Below are positions 7,980-16,202 of a stretch of 64,000 nucleotides of DNA, piece by piece (the first letter of the stretch is position 1; the number at the start of each line of letters is the position of its first letter). The notes under the pieces were generated by a model. It searched no databases. It was not told where the DNA came from and was given only the letters and a program-made list of their open reading frames with translations. The DNA is from Nocardia coubleae NBRC 108252 (GTDB lineage: Bacteria > Actinomycetota > Actinomycetes > Mycobacteriales > Mycobacteriaceae). The stretch spans positions 62,001 to 126,000 of the forward strand of contig NZ_BDBD01000001.1 in assembly GCF_001612805.1 (NCBI RefSeq), given 5' to 3'. The position numbers and the translations under genes were made by a program.

Positions 7980-8860
7980 CCACTGATAACGCGCCACGTC
8001 TCGGCTACATCGGGCTGGGCAATATGGGTGCGCCCATGGCGCGCAGGCTCGTCGACTGGCCGGGCGGCCTGGTGGTGTGCGACGCGCGGGCCGATGCCAC
8101 CGAGAAGTTCGCCGCCGCGGGTGTCGCGGTGGCGGCGACGCCGGCCGAGGTCGCTGCCCGTGCGGCGGTGATCTCGGTGACCGTCCTCGACGACGCCCAG
8201 GTTCGCGATGTGCTGACCGGTCCGCAGGGAATTCTGTCGACGGCCGCCGCGGGCACGGTGGTCGCCGTGCATTCGACCATCGCCGACAGCACGGCGATCG
8301 AATTGGCCGAGGAATGCGCGCGCCACGAGGTCGAGCTGGTCGACGCACCCGTCAGCGGTGGTGCGCCCGGCGCGAAACAGGGGCGCCTCGCGGTGATGGT
8401 CGGCGGCAGCGAGACCGCGTTCGAGGCGGTACGGTCCCCGTTCGCCCGCTTCGCCGATCTCGTGGTGCACGCGGGCCCGGTGGGTGCGGGCACGCGGATG
8501 AAGCTCGCCCGCAATCTGGTGCACTTCGTCGCCTTCGCCGCCGCCGCCGAGGCCTCGCGCCTGGCCGAGTCGGCCGGGCTAGACATCCGCCGCCTCGGTG
8601 AGGTCGTGCGCCACTCCGACGCCGTCACCGGCGGACCGGGTGCCATCCTGTGGCGCGAGTCCACCGCCCGCCTCGCCGAGGGCGATCCGTGGCTGCCGAT
8701 CATGTCGCACGTACGCGATCTGGGCGAGAAGGACCTGGCGCTGGCCCTGGACCTCGGCGCCCGGCTCGGCGTCGAATTACCGCTCGCCCGAATGGGTTTC
8801 GAACATCTCGCCGAAGGTCTCGGCCTTCGGGTCCCCACATCCGACAGGAGCAGCACATGA
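7976..8860 (+). CDS. HIBADH-family NAD(P)-dependent dehydrogenase (Rv0770-like)
   Basis: A 294-residue beta-hydroxyacid dehydrogenase of the 3-hydroxyisobutyrate dehydrogenase family. Seen: Rossmann motif GYIGLGNMGAPMA near residue 10, substrate-binding VDAPVSGGAPGAKQGRLAVMVGG, and the catalytic lysine region RMKLARNLVHF. It overlaps the preceding SDR by ATGA and the following CMD gene by ATGA. Family members oxidise short beta-hydroxyacids or reduce aldehydes such as succinic semialdehyde. What it oxidises in this operon is not known. Confidence 0.87.
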   Translation: MTTDNAPRLGYIGLGNMGAPMARRLVDWPGGLVVCDARADATEKFAAAGVAVAATPAEVAARAAVISVTVLDDAQVRDVLTGPQGILSTAAAGTVVAVHSTIADSTAIELAEECARHEVELVDAPVSGGAPGAKQGRLAVMVGGSETAFEAVRSPFARFADLVVHAGPVGAGTRMKLARNLVHFVAFAAAAEASRLAESAGLDIRRLGEVVRHSDAVTGGPGAILWRESTARLAEGDPWLPIMSHVRDLGEKDLALALDLGARLGVELPLARMGFEHLAEGLGLRVPTSDRSST

Positions 8861-9243
8861 CCGACGACGCCCGCGCCCGCGGCCTGGCCCGCATGAAAGA
8901 GGTCTACGGCTGGCAACCACCGGAGATCGACGGCGCGTTCTTCGCCACCACCGTCGATCACCTCTTCGCCGAGATCTGGTCGCGCCCCGGACTCACCGAC
9001 CGCGACCGTCGGCTGCTGCTGCTCGGCGCGCTCACCGCTCAGGGCCGCATGGAAACCGCCGAAATCCAGATCCACGCCGCCCTGCACAACAAAGAGCTCA
9101 CCGAGGAACAGCTCCGCGAAATCGCCCTGTTCCTGTGCCACTATGTCGGCTGGCCCAACGGGACCCGGCTCGATACCGCGATCAGCACCGTTTCCGAACG
9201 GGCGCGCGGGGGCGGCGAACCGCGCATGCGCAGGCCCAAATAG
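8857..9243 (+). CDS. Carboxymuconolactone decarboxylase-family protein (Rv0771-like)
   Basis: A 128-residue all-helical protein of the CMD/AhpD-like superfamily. The helix pair RDRRLLLLGALTAQGR and ALHNKELTEEQLREIALFLCHYVGWP is typical of CMD proteins; the C-x-x-C peroxidase pair of AhpD is absent, so it is not an alkylhydroperoxidase of that type. Start ATG at 8857 overlaps the stop of the HIBADH-type gene. Last gene of the four-gene operon. Function in this setting unknown; decarboxylation of a beta-keto or lactone intermediate would fit the family. Confidence 0.82.
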   Translation: MTDDARARGLARMKEVYGWQPPEIDGAFFATTVDHLFAEIWSRPGLTDRDRRLLLLGALTAQGRMETAEIQIHAALHNKELTEEQLREIALFLCHYVGWPNGTRLDTAISTVSERARGGGEPRMRRPK

Positions 9244-9275
9244 GTATCCCATGTACCTGCGACTAATATGGAATC

Positions 9276-9863
9276 GTGTCCGAAAACCATTCTGATCCCG
9301 CGATTCTCGAGGCCACGCGCAGGCGCCTGACCGAGAAACAGGCCGATACGGTCGACCGGCTCACCCGCGCCGCCGTCGACGTCATCACCGAGCAGGGTTA
9401 TTCCGGACTCACCGTGCGCCAGGTGGCCGCCGCCGCGGGCGTGGGAACCGCGACCGCCTACACCTATTTCTCGTCGAAGGAACACCTCGTCGCCGAGGTG
9501 TTCTGGCGGCGCCTGCTGCAGACGCCGCAGCTCGAACACGACGACGACAAGTCGGCGGCCGAGCGGGTCGTCGAGACGCTGCGGCAGGTGTCGCTGATGG
9601 TCGGCGGGGAGAACGAGCTGGCAGGTGCCGTGACCAGCGCCCTGCTCGGCCAGGACCCCGACGTGTCGCATCTGCGGGTGCGGATCGGCCTGGAGATCCG
9701 GCAGCGGATCGCGCGGGCACTGGGTCCCGACCACGATCCGGATGTGCTCGAGGCGTTCGAATTGCTCTACGCGGGCGCACTGGTACGCGCCGGGATGGGA
9801 TACGGGACCTACGACGAAATGGCGGACCGGATCGAGAAATCGGTCTATCTGATCCTGAAATAG
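9276..9863 (+). CDS. TetR-family regulator (Rv0767c-like), likely island repressor
   Basis: A 195-residue TetR regulator. The N-terminal helix-turn-helix reads GLTVRQVAAAAGVGTATAYTYFSSKEHLVAEVF; the C-terminal ligand domain contains GAVTSALLGQDPDVSHLRVRIGLEIRQR. The GTG at 9276 is preceded by TAATAT (9264-9269), suggesting a leaderless or short-leader transcript. It lies between the aldehyde dehydrogenase operon and cyp51, the position occupied in M. tuberculosis by Rv0767c as I recall. It is the best candidate to bind the six copies of GTCCAGACAGGTGTCCAG in this island. No copy of that motif precedes this gene itself. Confidence 0.87.
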   Translation: MSENHSDPAILEATRRRLTEKQADTVDRLTRAAVDVITEQGYSGLTVRQVAAAAGVGTATAYTYFSSKEHLVAEVFWRRLLQTPQLEHDDDKSAAERVVETLRQVSLMVGGENELAGAVTSALLGQDPDVSHLRVRIGLEIRQRIARALGPDHDPDVLEAFELLYAGALVRAGMGYGTYDEMADRIEKSVYLILK

Positions 9864-9879
9864 TCTCCGCGACAACAGA

Positions 9880-9909
9880 AGCCGTCATCCGGGTAACCGG
9901 GTGGCGGCT
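9880..9909 (+). terminator. Rho-independent terminator after the TetR gene
   Basis: A 13-bp stem with two G-T pairs (AGCCGTCATCCGG against CCGGGTGGCGGCT), loop GTAA, followed by TTTCTC. It separates the TetR gene from cyp51. Confidence 0.8.
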
Positions 9910-9947
9910 TTCTCGCGCATTGCGCCACGCCCGAGAACTGTAGTACC

Positions 9948-9965
9948 GTCTGGACACGTGTCTAT
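9948..9965 (+). promoter_or_regulatory. Island operator, copy B (cyp51)
   Basis: GTCTGGACACGTGTCTAT; the core GACACGTGTC (9953-9962) is a perfect palindrome. It matches the island consensus in 13 of 18 positions and is the most divergent copy. It lies 26 bases before the cyp51 ATG. Directly upstream is TGTAGTACC, identical to the bases upstream of copy E before the mce operon; TAGTAC is a possible -10. Confidence 0.65.
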
Positions 9966-9991
9966 ATGACCCAGAGATTGAGAGGTCTTCG

Positions 9992-11341
9992 ATGACGCTT
10001 CTGAAACCGCGACGGGTCTCCGGCGGCGAACACGAGCACGGTCACCTCGAGGAACTGCGTTCCGATCCGATCGCCCTCATGCGCCGGGTGCGCGAGGAAT
10101 GTGGCGACGTGGGCGTTTTCGAGTTGGCCGGGCGCGACGTGGTGTTGCTCTCGGGCGCCGAGGCCAATGAATTCTTCTTCCGCGCCGGCGACGAGGACCT
10201 CGACCAGGAGGCCGCGTATCCCTTCATGAAGCCGATCTTCGGCGAGGGCGTCGTCTTCGACGCCAGCCCGGAGCGGCGCAAGGAGATGCTGCACAATCAG
10301 GCGTTGCGCGCCGACTACATGCGCGGCCACGCGGCGACGATTTCGCACGAGGTGGACCGGATGATCGCGGACTGGGGTGATTCCGGCGAAATAGATCTGC
10401 TCGGCTTCTTCGCCGAGCTCACCATCTACACCTCCTCGGCGTGCCTGATCGGCACCAAATTCCGCAATGAACTCGACAGCCGTTTCGCCGAGCTCTATCA
10501 CGATCTCGAACGCGGCACCGACGCGCTGGCCTACGTCGATCCGTATATGCCGATCGAGAGCTTCCGTAAACGCGACGAATCGCGGAGCCGACTCGTCGAA
10601 TTGGTCGGCGAGATCATGGACCGCCGCATCGCCGCGCCTCCCCAGGGCAAGGAGGAACGCGACCTGCTCGACGTGCTGGTGTCGGTGCGCGACGAACAGG
10701 GCGCACCGCGCTTCTCGGCGTCGGTGGTCACCGGCATCTTCATCTCGATGATGTTCGCCGGTCACCACACCACCTCGGGGACCTCGGCGTGGACGATGAT
10801 CGAACTGCTGCGCCACCCCGGCACGCTCGCCGATGTGGTCGGGGAGCTCGACAGCCTCTTCGCCGACGACACCGAGGTGAGTTTCCGTGCGTTGCGCCAG
10901 ATTCCGCGGTTGGAAGCGGCGTTGAAGGAGACGCTGCGGCTCCATCCGCCGCTCATCATCCTGATGCGGGTGGCCAGGGACGAGTTCGAGGTGTGCGGGC
11001 ATCGCATCGCGCCGGGCGACCTGGTGGCGGCCACCCCGGCGGTGTCCAACCGGCTGCCCGAATGCTTCCCCGATCCCGACGCCTTCGATCCCGGCCGCTA
11101 TATCGACCCCGAACAGGCCGATATCGTCAACCGCTGGACCTGGATCCCGTTCGGCGCGGGCAGGCATCGCTGCGTCGGTGCCGCGTTCGCGCTCATGCAG
11201 ATGAAGGCGATCTTCTCGATCCTGTTGCGCGACTGGGAGTTCGAGATGGCGCAGCCGTCGGACAGCTATCGCAACGATCACTCCAAGATGGTCGTGCAGC
11301 TGCAGCAGCCGTGCCGGGTGCGCTACCGCAGGCGCCGCTGA
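9992..11341 (+). CDS. cyp51: CYP51, sterol 14-alpha-demethylase family P450
   Basis: A 449-residue cytochrome P450, close to M. tuberculosis CYP51 (451 residues) along its whole length. Seen: substrate-loop sequence FGEGVVFDASPERRKEM, I-helix AGHHTTSGT, ExxR helix LKETLRLHPPL and heme loop FGAGRHRCVG with Cys394, the same number as in the mycobacterial enzyme. CYP51 removes the 14-alpha methyl group of lanosterol-type sterols as formate in three oxidations. Bacteria of this group lack sterol synthesis, so the natural substrate is uncertain. Here the gene stands alone behind operator B, without its usual ferredoxin partner, which lies 16 kb away under the same operator motif. Confidence 0.95.
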   Translation: MTLLKPRRVSGGEHEHGHLEELRSDPIALMRRVREECGDVGVFELAGRDVVLLSGAEANEFFFRAGDEDLDQEAAYPFMKPIFGEGVVFDASPERRKEMLHNQALRADYMRGHAATISHEVDRMIADWGDSGEIDLLGFFAELTIYTSSACLIGTKFRNELDSRFAELYHDLERGTDALAYVDPYMPIESFRKRDESRSRLVELVGEIMDRRIAAPPQGKEERDLLDVLVSVRDEQGAPRFSASVVTGIFISMMFAGHHTTSGTSAWTMIELLRHPGTLADVVGELDSLFADDTEVSFRALRQIPRLEAALKETLRLHPPLIILMRVARDEFEVCGHRIAPGDLVAATPAVSNRLPECFPDPDAFDPGRYIDPEQADIVNRWTWIPFGAGRHRCVGAAFALMQMKAIFSILLRDWEFEMAQPSDSYRNDHSKMVVQLQQPCRVRYRRRR

Positions 11342-11350
11342 CGTCACACG

Positions 11351-11385
11351 CGAAAGCCGCCCCGAAAGGTTCGGGGCGGCTTTCG
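11351..11385. terminator. Bidirectional terminator between cyp51 and SDR
   Basis: A perfect 16-bp stem (CGAAAGCCGCCCCGAA and its complement) with a 3-base AGG loop, bounded by A and T runs on both sides, between convergent cyp51 and SDR genes. Confidence 0.9.
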
Positions 11386-11397
11386 ACGTCTGGCGAG

Positions 11398-12171
11398 TCA
11401 GCGCAGCGGCGACTCGGGCTGGACCTCGCTGACGATCACATGGGCACCGCGCGGCGTGGACACCACCGCGGTGACGGCGTCGGCCAGGTCGGCGGCGCGC
11501 AGCATGTAGGGGTGGCGTGCGAAGCCCCAGCGTGCCCAGTCCTTCAGCAGCGGCTCGATGTCCTCGACGGTCGCGTCGGTGCCCATCTCGGTGGCGGTGG
11601 GACCGGGGCGGACCAGCGACACGCGAACGCCGGTGCCCTCCAGCTCCATCCGCATCTGGGTGGCCAGGGTCTCGATGCCCGCTTTGGCGGCGCTGTAGGC
11701 GCCGGTGCGCGGACGTGGCGTCACCGAGCAGTCCGAGCCGATGAGCACCACATCGCCGCGCCGCCGTTCGATCATGCCGGGCACGAGCAGGCGCAGCAGG
11801 CGCTGCGGGCCCGCCAGGTGCAGGTCGAGCTGGCGGACGAAGTCGGCCGAGGACAGCTCGTGCACGCACCCGAATTTCACCACCCCGGCGGCCGAAACCA
11901 GGATCTCGATGTCGCCGAGTTCACGCTGCGCGGCGGCGACGAACTCCTCCACCGAGTCGTTGTCGGTGACATCGAGCCGGTGGGCGAACGCGGTGCCGCC
12001 CTTCTCCCGGATGGCCGCCGCGACGGCCTCGCACTCGGCCTCGCGCCGGGCACCGAGCGCGACCGGATGGCCCAGTTCGGCAAGGGCTTTCGCGGTGGCG
12101 GCGCCGATGCCGGACGAGCCGCCGGTGACCAGGGCGGGGCGCGCCGGCGGGTGGGGTTCGAATCGTGGCAT
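11398..12171 (-). CDS. Short-chain dehydrogenase (Rv0765c-like)
   Basis: A 257-residue SDR. Seen: TGGSSGIGAATA cofactor motif near residue 16, SAAG, catalytic serine in VLIGSDCS and YSAAK. The ATG at 12171 follows AGGAAGG by 7 bases; a GTG at 12177 is less well placed. The C-terminal segment (HPYMLRAADLADAV, VQPE) matches my memory of Rv0765c, which lies beside cyp51 in M. tuberculosis. It has its own copy of the island operator (C) in the 85-base gap after the CYP125-like gene. Probably a hydroxysteroid-type dehydrogenase, by context only. Confidence 0.85.
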   Translation of the reverse strand: MPRFEPHPPARPALVTGGSSGIGAATAKALAELGHPVALGARREAECEAVAAAIREKGGTAFAHRLDVTDNDSVEEFVAAAQRELGDIEILVSAAGVVKFGCVHELSSADFVRQLDLHLAGPQRLLRLLVPGMIERRRGDVVLIGSDCSVTPRPRTGAYSAAKAGIETLATQMRMELEGTGVRVSLVRPGPTATEMGTDATVEDIEPLLKDWARWGFARHPYMLRAADLADAVTAVVSTPRGAHVIVSEVQPESPLR

Positions 12172-12201
12172 GGTCACACCTTCCTTCCGTCCAGACGGAG
12201 C

Positions 12202-12219
12202 CTGGACACCTGTCTGGAC
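12202..12219 (-). promoter_or_regulatory. Island operator, copy C (SDR)
   Basis: On the minus strand this reads GTCCAGACAGGTGTCCAG, identical to the consensus, 30 bases before the SDR start. Upstream on that strand is GTAGTAAT, which resembles the GTAGTACC before copies B and E and may be the -10. A partial extra half-site GTCCAGACGG lies on the plus strand at 12189-12198. Confidence 0.75.
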
Positions 12220-12256
12220 ATTACTACGGATCGGTCCCGGCGACCGGCAATCCGCC

Positions 12257-13483
12257 TCACTCGTAGGCGACCTGCCAGTGCTTGATCCCGTTGACGAAGC
12301 TCGACCGCAACCTGGTCGGCTCGGCCACTTGCCGTAGGCGCGGCATGGCGTCGGCGATGGCCCCGAAGATCAGCTCCAGTTGCAGTCGCGCCAGATTCGC
12401 GCCCACGCAGTAGTGCGGGCCTGTACCACCGAAACCCAGGTGCGGGTTGGGGTCTCGCAGGATGTCGAAGGTGAAGGGGTTGCCGAAGGCCGATTCGTCG
12501 AAATTGGCCGAGCTGTAGAACATCGCCACCCGCTGCCCCGCGCGGATCGGCTGACCGCTCAGTTCGGTGTCCTCGGTGGCCGTGCGCTGGAACGCGATCA
12601 CCGGAGTCGCCCAGCGGACGATCTCGTCGGCGGCGGTGCGTGGGCGCTGCGCGCGGAAGAGTTCCCACTGCTCCGGATGATCCACGAAGGCCTTCATGCC
12701 ATGGGTGGTGGCATTGCGGGTGGTCTCGTTGCCCGCGACGGTCAGCAGGATCATGAAGAAGCCGAATTCGTCGGGTGTCAGTGAGCCGCCGTCGATATCG
12801 GCGGTGACCAGTTTCGACACCAGGTCGCCGGCGGGGTCGAGGCGTCGCGATTCGGCCAGCTGCCAGGCGTAGCCGAGCAGATCCGCGGTGGCGCCGATGG
12901 GGTCGCCGTATTCGGGGTCGTCGAAATTGAGCATCTGGTTGGACCAGTCGAACAGGCGCAGCCGATCCGGTTGCGGGATGCCGAACAGTTCGGCGATGGC
13001 CTGCAGCGGCAGCTCGCGCGCCACCTGGTGGACGAAGTCGCCGCCGCCGGTCGCACGGGCGGCGTGCACGATGGCCTCGGCGCGTTCGGCCAGCGCGGCG
13101 CGCAGCGCCTCGACCGCGCGTGGGGTGAATCCGCGCGAGATGATGCGGCGCACGGCCGAGTGCTTGGGTGGATCCATGTTGAGGAGCATGGATTTCGTCG
13201 CTTCGAAGGTGTCGGCGGTGACGGTGCCGGGGAAGCGGATCACCGAACCCTTGGTGCTCGCGGAGAACAGGGTGGGGTTGCGCGAGATCGTTCGCACGTC
13301 CTCGTGACGGCTCACGACCCAGAATCCGCCGTCGTCGTGGGGCACGCACATGTCGTCGGACTGCGCGTTCCACCACACGGGGGCAGCCTTGCGCAACATC
13401 GCGAATTCCTCGACGGGCGTGCGCTGGGCCCAGAGTCCCGGGTCGGAGAAGTCGAGGCCGGCGGGCAGGGTGAGTGGGGGCAT
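12257..13483 (-). CDS. CYP125-like steroid side-chain P450
   Basis: A 408-residue cytochrome P450. Its sequence follows mycobacterial CYP125 from start (LPAGLDFSDPGLWAQRTPVEE) to end (GIKHWQVAYE): MLLNMDPPKHSAVRRIISRGF, DFVHQVARELPLQAIAEL, I-helix TVAGNETTRN, heme loop FGGTGPHYCVG with Cys near 359. CYP125 oxidises the terminal side-chain methyl of cholesterol/cholestenone to a carboxylic acid. The ATG at 13483 follows AGGAGATC, 10 bases after the acyl-CoA synthetase stop, so the acid would be made and CoA-activated by one operon. No KstR-type operator is seen; the operon instead carries the island operator (copy D). A paralogue elsewhere in the genome is possible. Confidence 0.88.
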   Translation of the reverse strand: MPPLTLPAGLDFSDPGLWAQRTPVEEFAMLRKAAPVWWNAQSDDMCVPHDDGGFWVVSRHEDVRTISRNPTLFSASTKGSVIRFPGTVTADTFEATKSMLLNMDPPKHSAVRRIISRGFTPRAVEALRAALAERAEAIVHAARATGGGDFVHQVARELPLQAIAELFGIPQPDRLRLFDWSNQMLNFDDPEYGDPIGATADLLGYAWQLAESRRLDPAGDLVSKLVTADIDGGSLTPDEFGFFMILLTVAGNETTRNATTHGMKAFVDHPEQWELFRAQRPRTAADEIVRWATPVIAFQRTATEDTELSGQPIRAGQRVAMFYSSANFDESAFGNPFTFDILRDPNPHLGFGGTGPHYCVGANLARLQLELIFGAIADAMPRLRQVAEPTRLRSSFVNGIKHWQVAYE

Positions 13484-13493
13484 CGGGATCTCC

Positions 13494-15128
13494 TCACATC
13501 CGCGTCGCGACGCCGCGCGCCCACCGGTAGTCGGCCTTGCCGGTGGGTGAGCGCAGGATTTCGCGACAGCGCAGAATGGCTTTGGGCAGTTTGTAGCGGG
13601 CGATGTGCTTGGCGCATTCGTCGAGCAGCTCGGCATCGGTGACGGTCTCGTCGTCCATCTGTACGAGGGCGACGACCTCACTACCCCACCGCTGTGACGG
13701 TCTGCCGACCACGACCACGTCGAGCACGCTCGCGTGGGCGGCGACGGCGCGCTCGACCTCTTCGACGAAGATCTTCTCACCGCCGGAGTTGATGGTCAGG
13801 TTGTCGCGGCCGAGCAGTTCGATCCGGCCGTCGCCCAGCACCTTCGCGCGATCACCCGCGATGGACCAGCGCACACCGTCGACGACCGGAAAGGTGCGCC
13901 GTGTCTTCTCCTCGTCGCCCAGATAGCCCAGCGGGATGCGGCCCTTGCGCGCCAGCCAGCCCGAGGCGCCCGGTTCGTCGAGCAGCCGGGTGAGGTCCTC
14001 GTCGATCACGGCGGTGTCGGTGTCGGCGGGGACGAAGCTGCTCGCTGTGGTTCGGGCGTCGGCGTCGTAGATCTGGGTCATCTGGATGCCGGACTCCGAG
14101 GAGCCCACCGAGTCGACGACGAGTACGGGTTTGCCGAAGGCCGCGATCAATCGCTGTCGCACGGCCGGGGTGAGCGGGGCGCCTGCGTTGTGCACGGCGG
14201 CCAGCGTCGGCAGATCGTAGTGGCGCCGCTCGAGTTCGGCGACGATCGGTCGCGCCATGGCGTCACCGACCAGCGGAAGGGCGATCACGTTCTCCCTGGC
14301 CACGGCCTCGAGGACCGAGGTGGCGTCGAAGCGGTCGACGACGGTGGGCAGCACCAGGGTTCCGCCGTTGGTGACGCACTGGAACAGCAACCACTGGGCG
14401 GCGCCGTGCATGAACGGGGCGGCGACGACCAAGCGGTAGGCGCCGCCGGTGACCGTGGCCGAATCGGCCAGTTCCGCATAGGAATCCAGTTGCACGCCGG
14501 TGCCGAAGCGGGTGCCGCCCATGGCGGCGAGGTAGATGTCGTCCTGACGCCACAGCACACCCTTGGGCATCCCGGTGGTGCCGCCGGTGTAGAGCAGGTA
14601 CAGATCGTCGCCGTCGGGTTCCGGCAGCTCGCCCTCGGTGGTGGCGACGGTGGTCTCGTAGTCGATCGCGCCCCGCAACAGGTCGTTGCCACTGCTGTCG
14701 GCGACCTGGATCAGGAGCGGCGGGTCGGTCAGCGTGGGCAGTACCGCGGCCACCCGTGGAGCGAATTCGGCGTGGTACACCAGCACTCGTGCCCGGGCGT
14801 CGCGGAGCAGGTACAGCAATTCCTCTTCGACGTAGCGGTAGTTGATATTGAAAGGCACCGCGCGCGCCCGGTAGGCACCGATCAAGATCTCCGGGTACTC
14901 GGTGCCGTTGCGCAAATAGACGCCCAAATGGTCCTGCCCGGACAAATGCTGGGCCGTCCGCTCGATCTCGGCGCCGATCCCCCGCGCGGCCAGGAATTTC
15001 GCGAATCCCGTTACCCTGCGGTCGGTTTCGGCATAGGACAGCCGGCGGTCACCGTGCACGAGGAATTCGCGCTCCGGAATCGCCGCCGCCACGGTCGCGA
15101 ATACGTTCGACAAACTGAAACCAACCAT
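13494..15128 (-). CDS. Acyl-CoA synthetase (FadD19-like, side-chain activating)
   Basis: A 544-residue adenylate-forming acyl-CoA ligase. Seen: the ATP motif LLYTGGTTGMPKGVLWR, GGTRFGTGV, the SIAGDRAKVLGDGRIELLGRD core and C-terminal hinge/lysine region SPTGKADYRWA. Its layout resembles FadD19/FadD17-type ligases that activate steroid C-26 acids, with which it shares the TGGTTG.PKGV.WR and G.IP.GY...K pieces. The ATG at 15128 begins MVGFSLSN; the frame stays open upstream but is non-coding. First gene of an operon with the CYP125-like P450; divergent from the mce operon, with two operator copies (D, E) between. An insertion-like stretch GIGAEIERTAQHLSGQ is seen in the N-domain. Confidence 0.87.
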   Translation of the reverse strand: MVGFSLSNVFATVAAAIPEREFLVHGDRRLSYAETDRRVTGFAKFLAARGIGAEIERTAQHLSGQDHLGVYLRNGTEYPEILIGAYRARAVPFNINYRYVEEELLYLLRDARARVLVYHAEFAPRVAAVLPTLTDPPLLIQVADSSGNDLLRGAIDYETTVATTEGELPEPDGDDLYLLYTGGTTGMPKGVLWRQDDIYLAAMGGTRFGTGVQLDSYAELADSATVTGGAYRLVVAAPFMHGAAQWLLFQCVTNGGTLVLPTVVDRFDATSVLEAVARENVIALPLVGDAMARPIVAELERRHYDLPTLAAVHNAGAPLTPAVRQRLIAAFGKPVLVVDSVGSSESGIQMTQIYDADARTTASSFVPADTDTAVIDEDLTRLLDEPGASGWLARKGRIPLGYLGDEEKTRRTFPVVDGVRWSIAGDRAKVLGDGRIELLGRDNLTINSGGEKIFVEEVERAVAAHASVLDVVVVGRPSQRWGSEVVALVQMDDETVTDAELLDECAKHIARYKLPKAILRCREILRSPTGKADYRWARGVATRM

Positions 15129-15173
15129 GCAGTGCCTCGCAACTCGATACCGGTTCGCTATTTCTGAATTTCT

Positions 15174-15191
15174 GTCCAGACAGGTGTCCAT
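15174..15191 (-). promoter_or_regulatory. Island operator, copy D (acyl-CoA synthetase operon)
   Basis: GTCCAGACAGGTGTCCAT on the plus strand, 17 of 18 to consensus, 45 bases upstream of the acyl-CoA synthetase start. One of two copies in the 189-base divergent region shared with the mce operon. Confidence 0.75.
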
Positions 15192-15261
15192 GATACGGAG
15201 AATCGCTCTCGTTCGGAGTGATTCGCGATTACGACCTTCCGCCGAAGCTAGGTGTAGTACC

Positions 15262-15279
15262 GTCCAGACTGGTGTCCAG
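15262..15279 (+). promoter_or_regulatory. Island operator, copy E (mce operon)
   Basis: GTCCAGACTGGTGTCCAG, 17 of 18 to consensus, 38 bases before the TTG start of yrbEA. The preceding TGTAGTACC is the same as before copy B (cyp51), with TAGTAC a possible -10. This places a lipid importer in the same regulon as the P450 genes. Confidence 0.75.
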
Positions 15280-15317
15280 GCAATTGAACGGGCATTCGAA
15301 CACCGAGGGGGTGTGCA

Positions 15318-16202
15318 TTGTTCGGGCGGACCACATCGCGAGCCGGGCACGGCCATTCCACCGACGCCGAGCCACTCGCGCAGCCACGCACCGCGGGCGC
15401 GGTGCTGCGCCGCAACTTCGCCGACACCGTGCTGTCGGCGCTGGCCACCTTCGGCCGCGCCCTGCGCATGGGCACCTCGGCCGTGCGGATCGGTGCGAAC
15501 GATGCCGTGCGCCTGCGGTTTCCGGTGCACGAGGCCTTGGAACAGGCCTGGTTCCTGGTGAAGGTGACCGCGATTCCGGCCGTGCTGATGGCCGTGCCGT
15601 TCGGGGTGATCCTGTCCACCCAGGTCGGCAATATCGTCTCCCAGCTGGGCGCCGACTCGATGATCGGTGCCGCGGGCGGGCTGGGGGTGATCAAACAGGG
15701 CGCGCCGATGGCCGCGGGCATTCTGCTCGGCGGGGCGGGCGCCGCCGCGATCGCCGCCGACCTCGGTGCGCGCACCGTGCGCGAGGAGGTCGACGCCATG
15801 CGCGTGATGGGCGTGGATCCGGTGCAGCGCTTGGTCGTTCCGCGCATCGCCGCCATGATGCTGATCGCGCCGCTGCTCGACGTGCTCATCATCGTTGTCG
15901 GGATCGCCGCCGGATACGGCGTGGCGGTCACGGCCCTGGATGTCACGCCGGGCAGCTATTGGGACTCCTTCGGCGCGTTCACCACCTCGCTGGATGTGTG
16001 GGTGTCGCTGGTGAAGTCGCTGATGTTCGGGTTCCTCGTGGTGGTGATCGCCTGTCAGCGCGGGCTGGAGGCGCGGGGTGGACCACGCGGGGTGGCCGAC
16101 GGTGTCAACGCGGCGGTGGTGATGTCGGTCGCGGCGATCACTGTGCTCAATACCGTTGTCACCCAGGTGGTCACGGTGTTCGTACCACTGCGGGCGGCCT
16201 GA
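15318..16202 (+). CDS. yrbEA: YrbE-A, MlaE-type permease of a Mce transporter
   Basis: A 294-residue integral membrane protein of the MlaE/YrbE family. Seen: the amphipathic start RFPVHEALEQAWFLVKVTAIPAVLMAVPFG, G-rich GGLGVIKQGAPMAAGILLGG, and the family hallmark EEVDAMRVMGVDPVQRLVVPRI. It forms the permease of an ABC-type lipid importer with YrbE-B; the ATPase (MceG/Mkl) is encoded elsewhere. The TTG start at 15318 follows GAGGGGG by 6 bases; no better in-frame start is seen. It overlaps yrbEB by one base (TGATG). First gene of the nine-gene mce operon. Confidence 0.9.
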   Translation: MFGRTTSRAGHGHSTDAEPLAQPRTAGAVLRRNFADTVLSALATFGRALRMGTSAVRIGANDAVRLRFPVHEALEQAWFLVKVTAIPAVLMAVPFGVILSTQVGNIVSQLGADSMIGAAGGLGVIKQGAPMAAGILLGGAGAAAIAADLGARTVREEVDAMRVMGVDPVQRLVVPRIAAMMLIAPLLDVLIIVVGIAAGYGVAVTALDVTPGSYWDSFGAFTTSLDVWVSLVKSLMFGFLVVVIACQRGLEARGGPRGVADGVNAAVVMSVAAITVLNTVVTQVVTVFVPLRAA

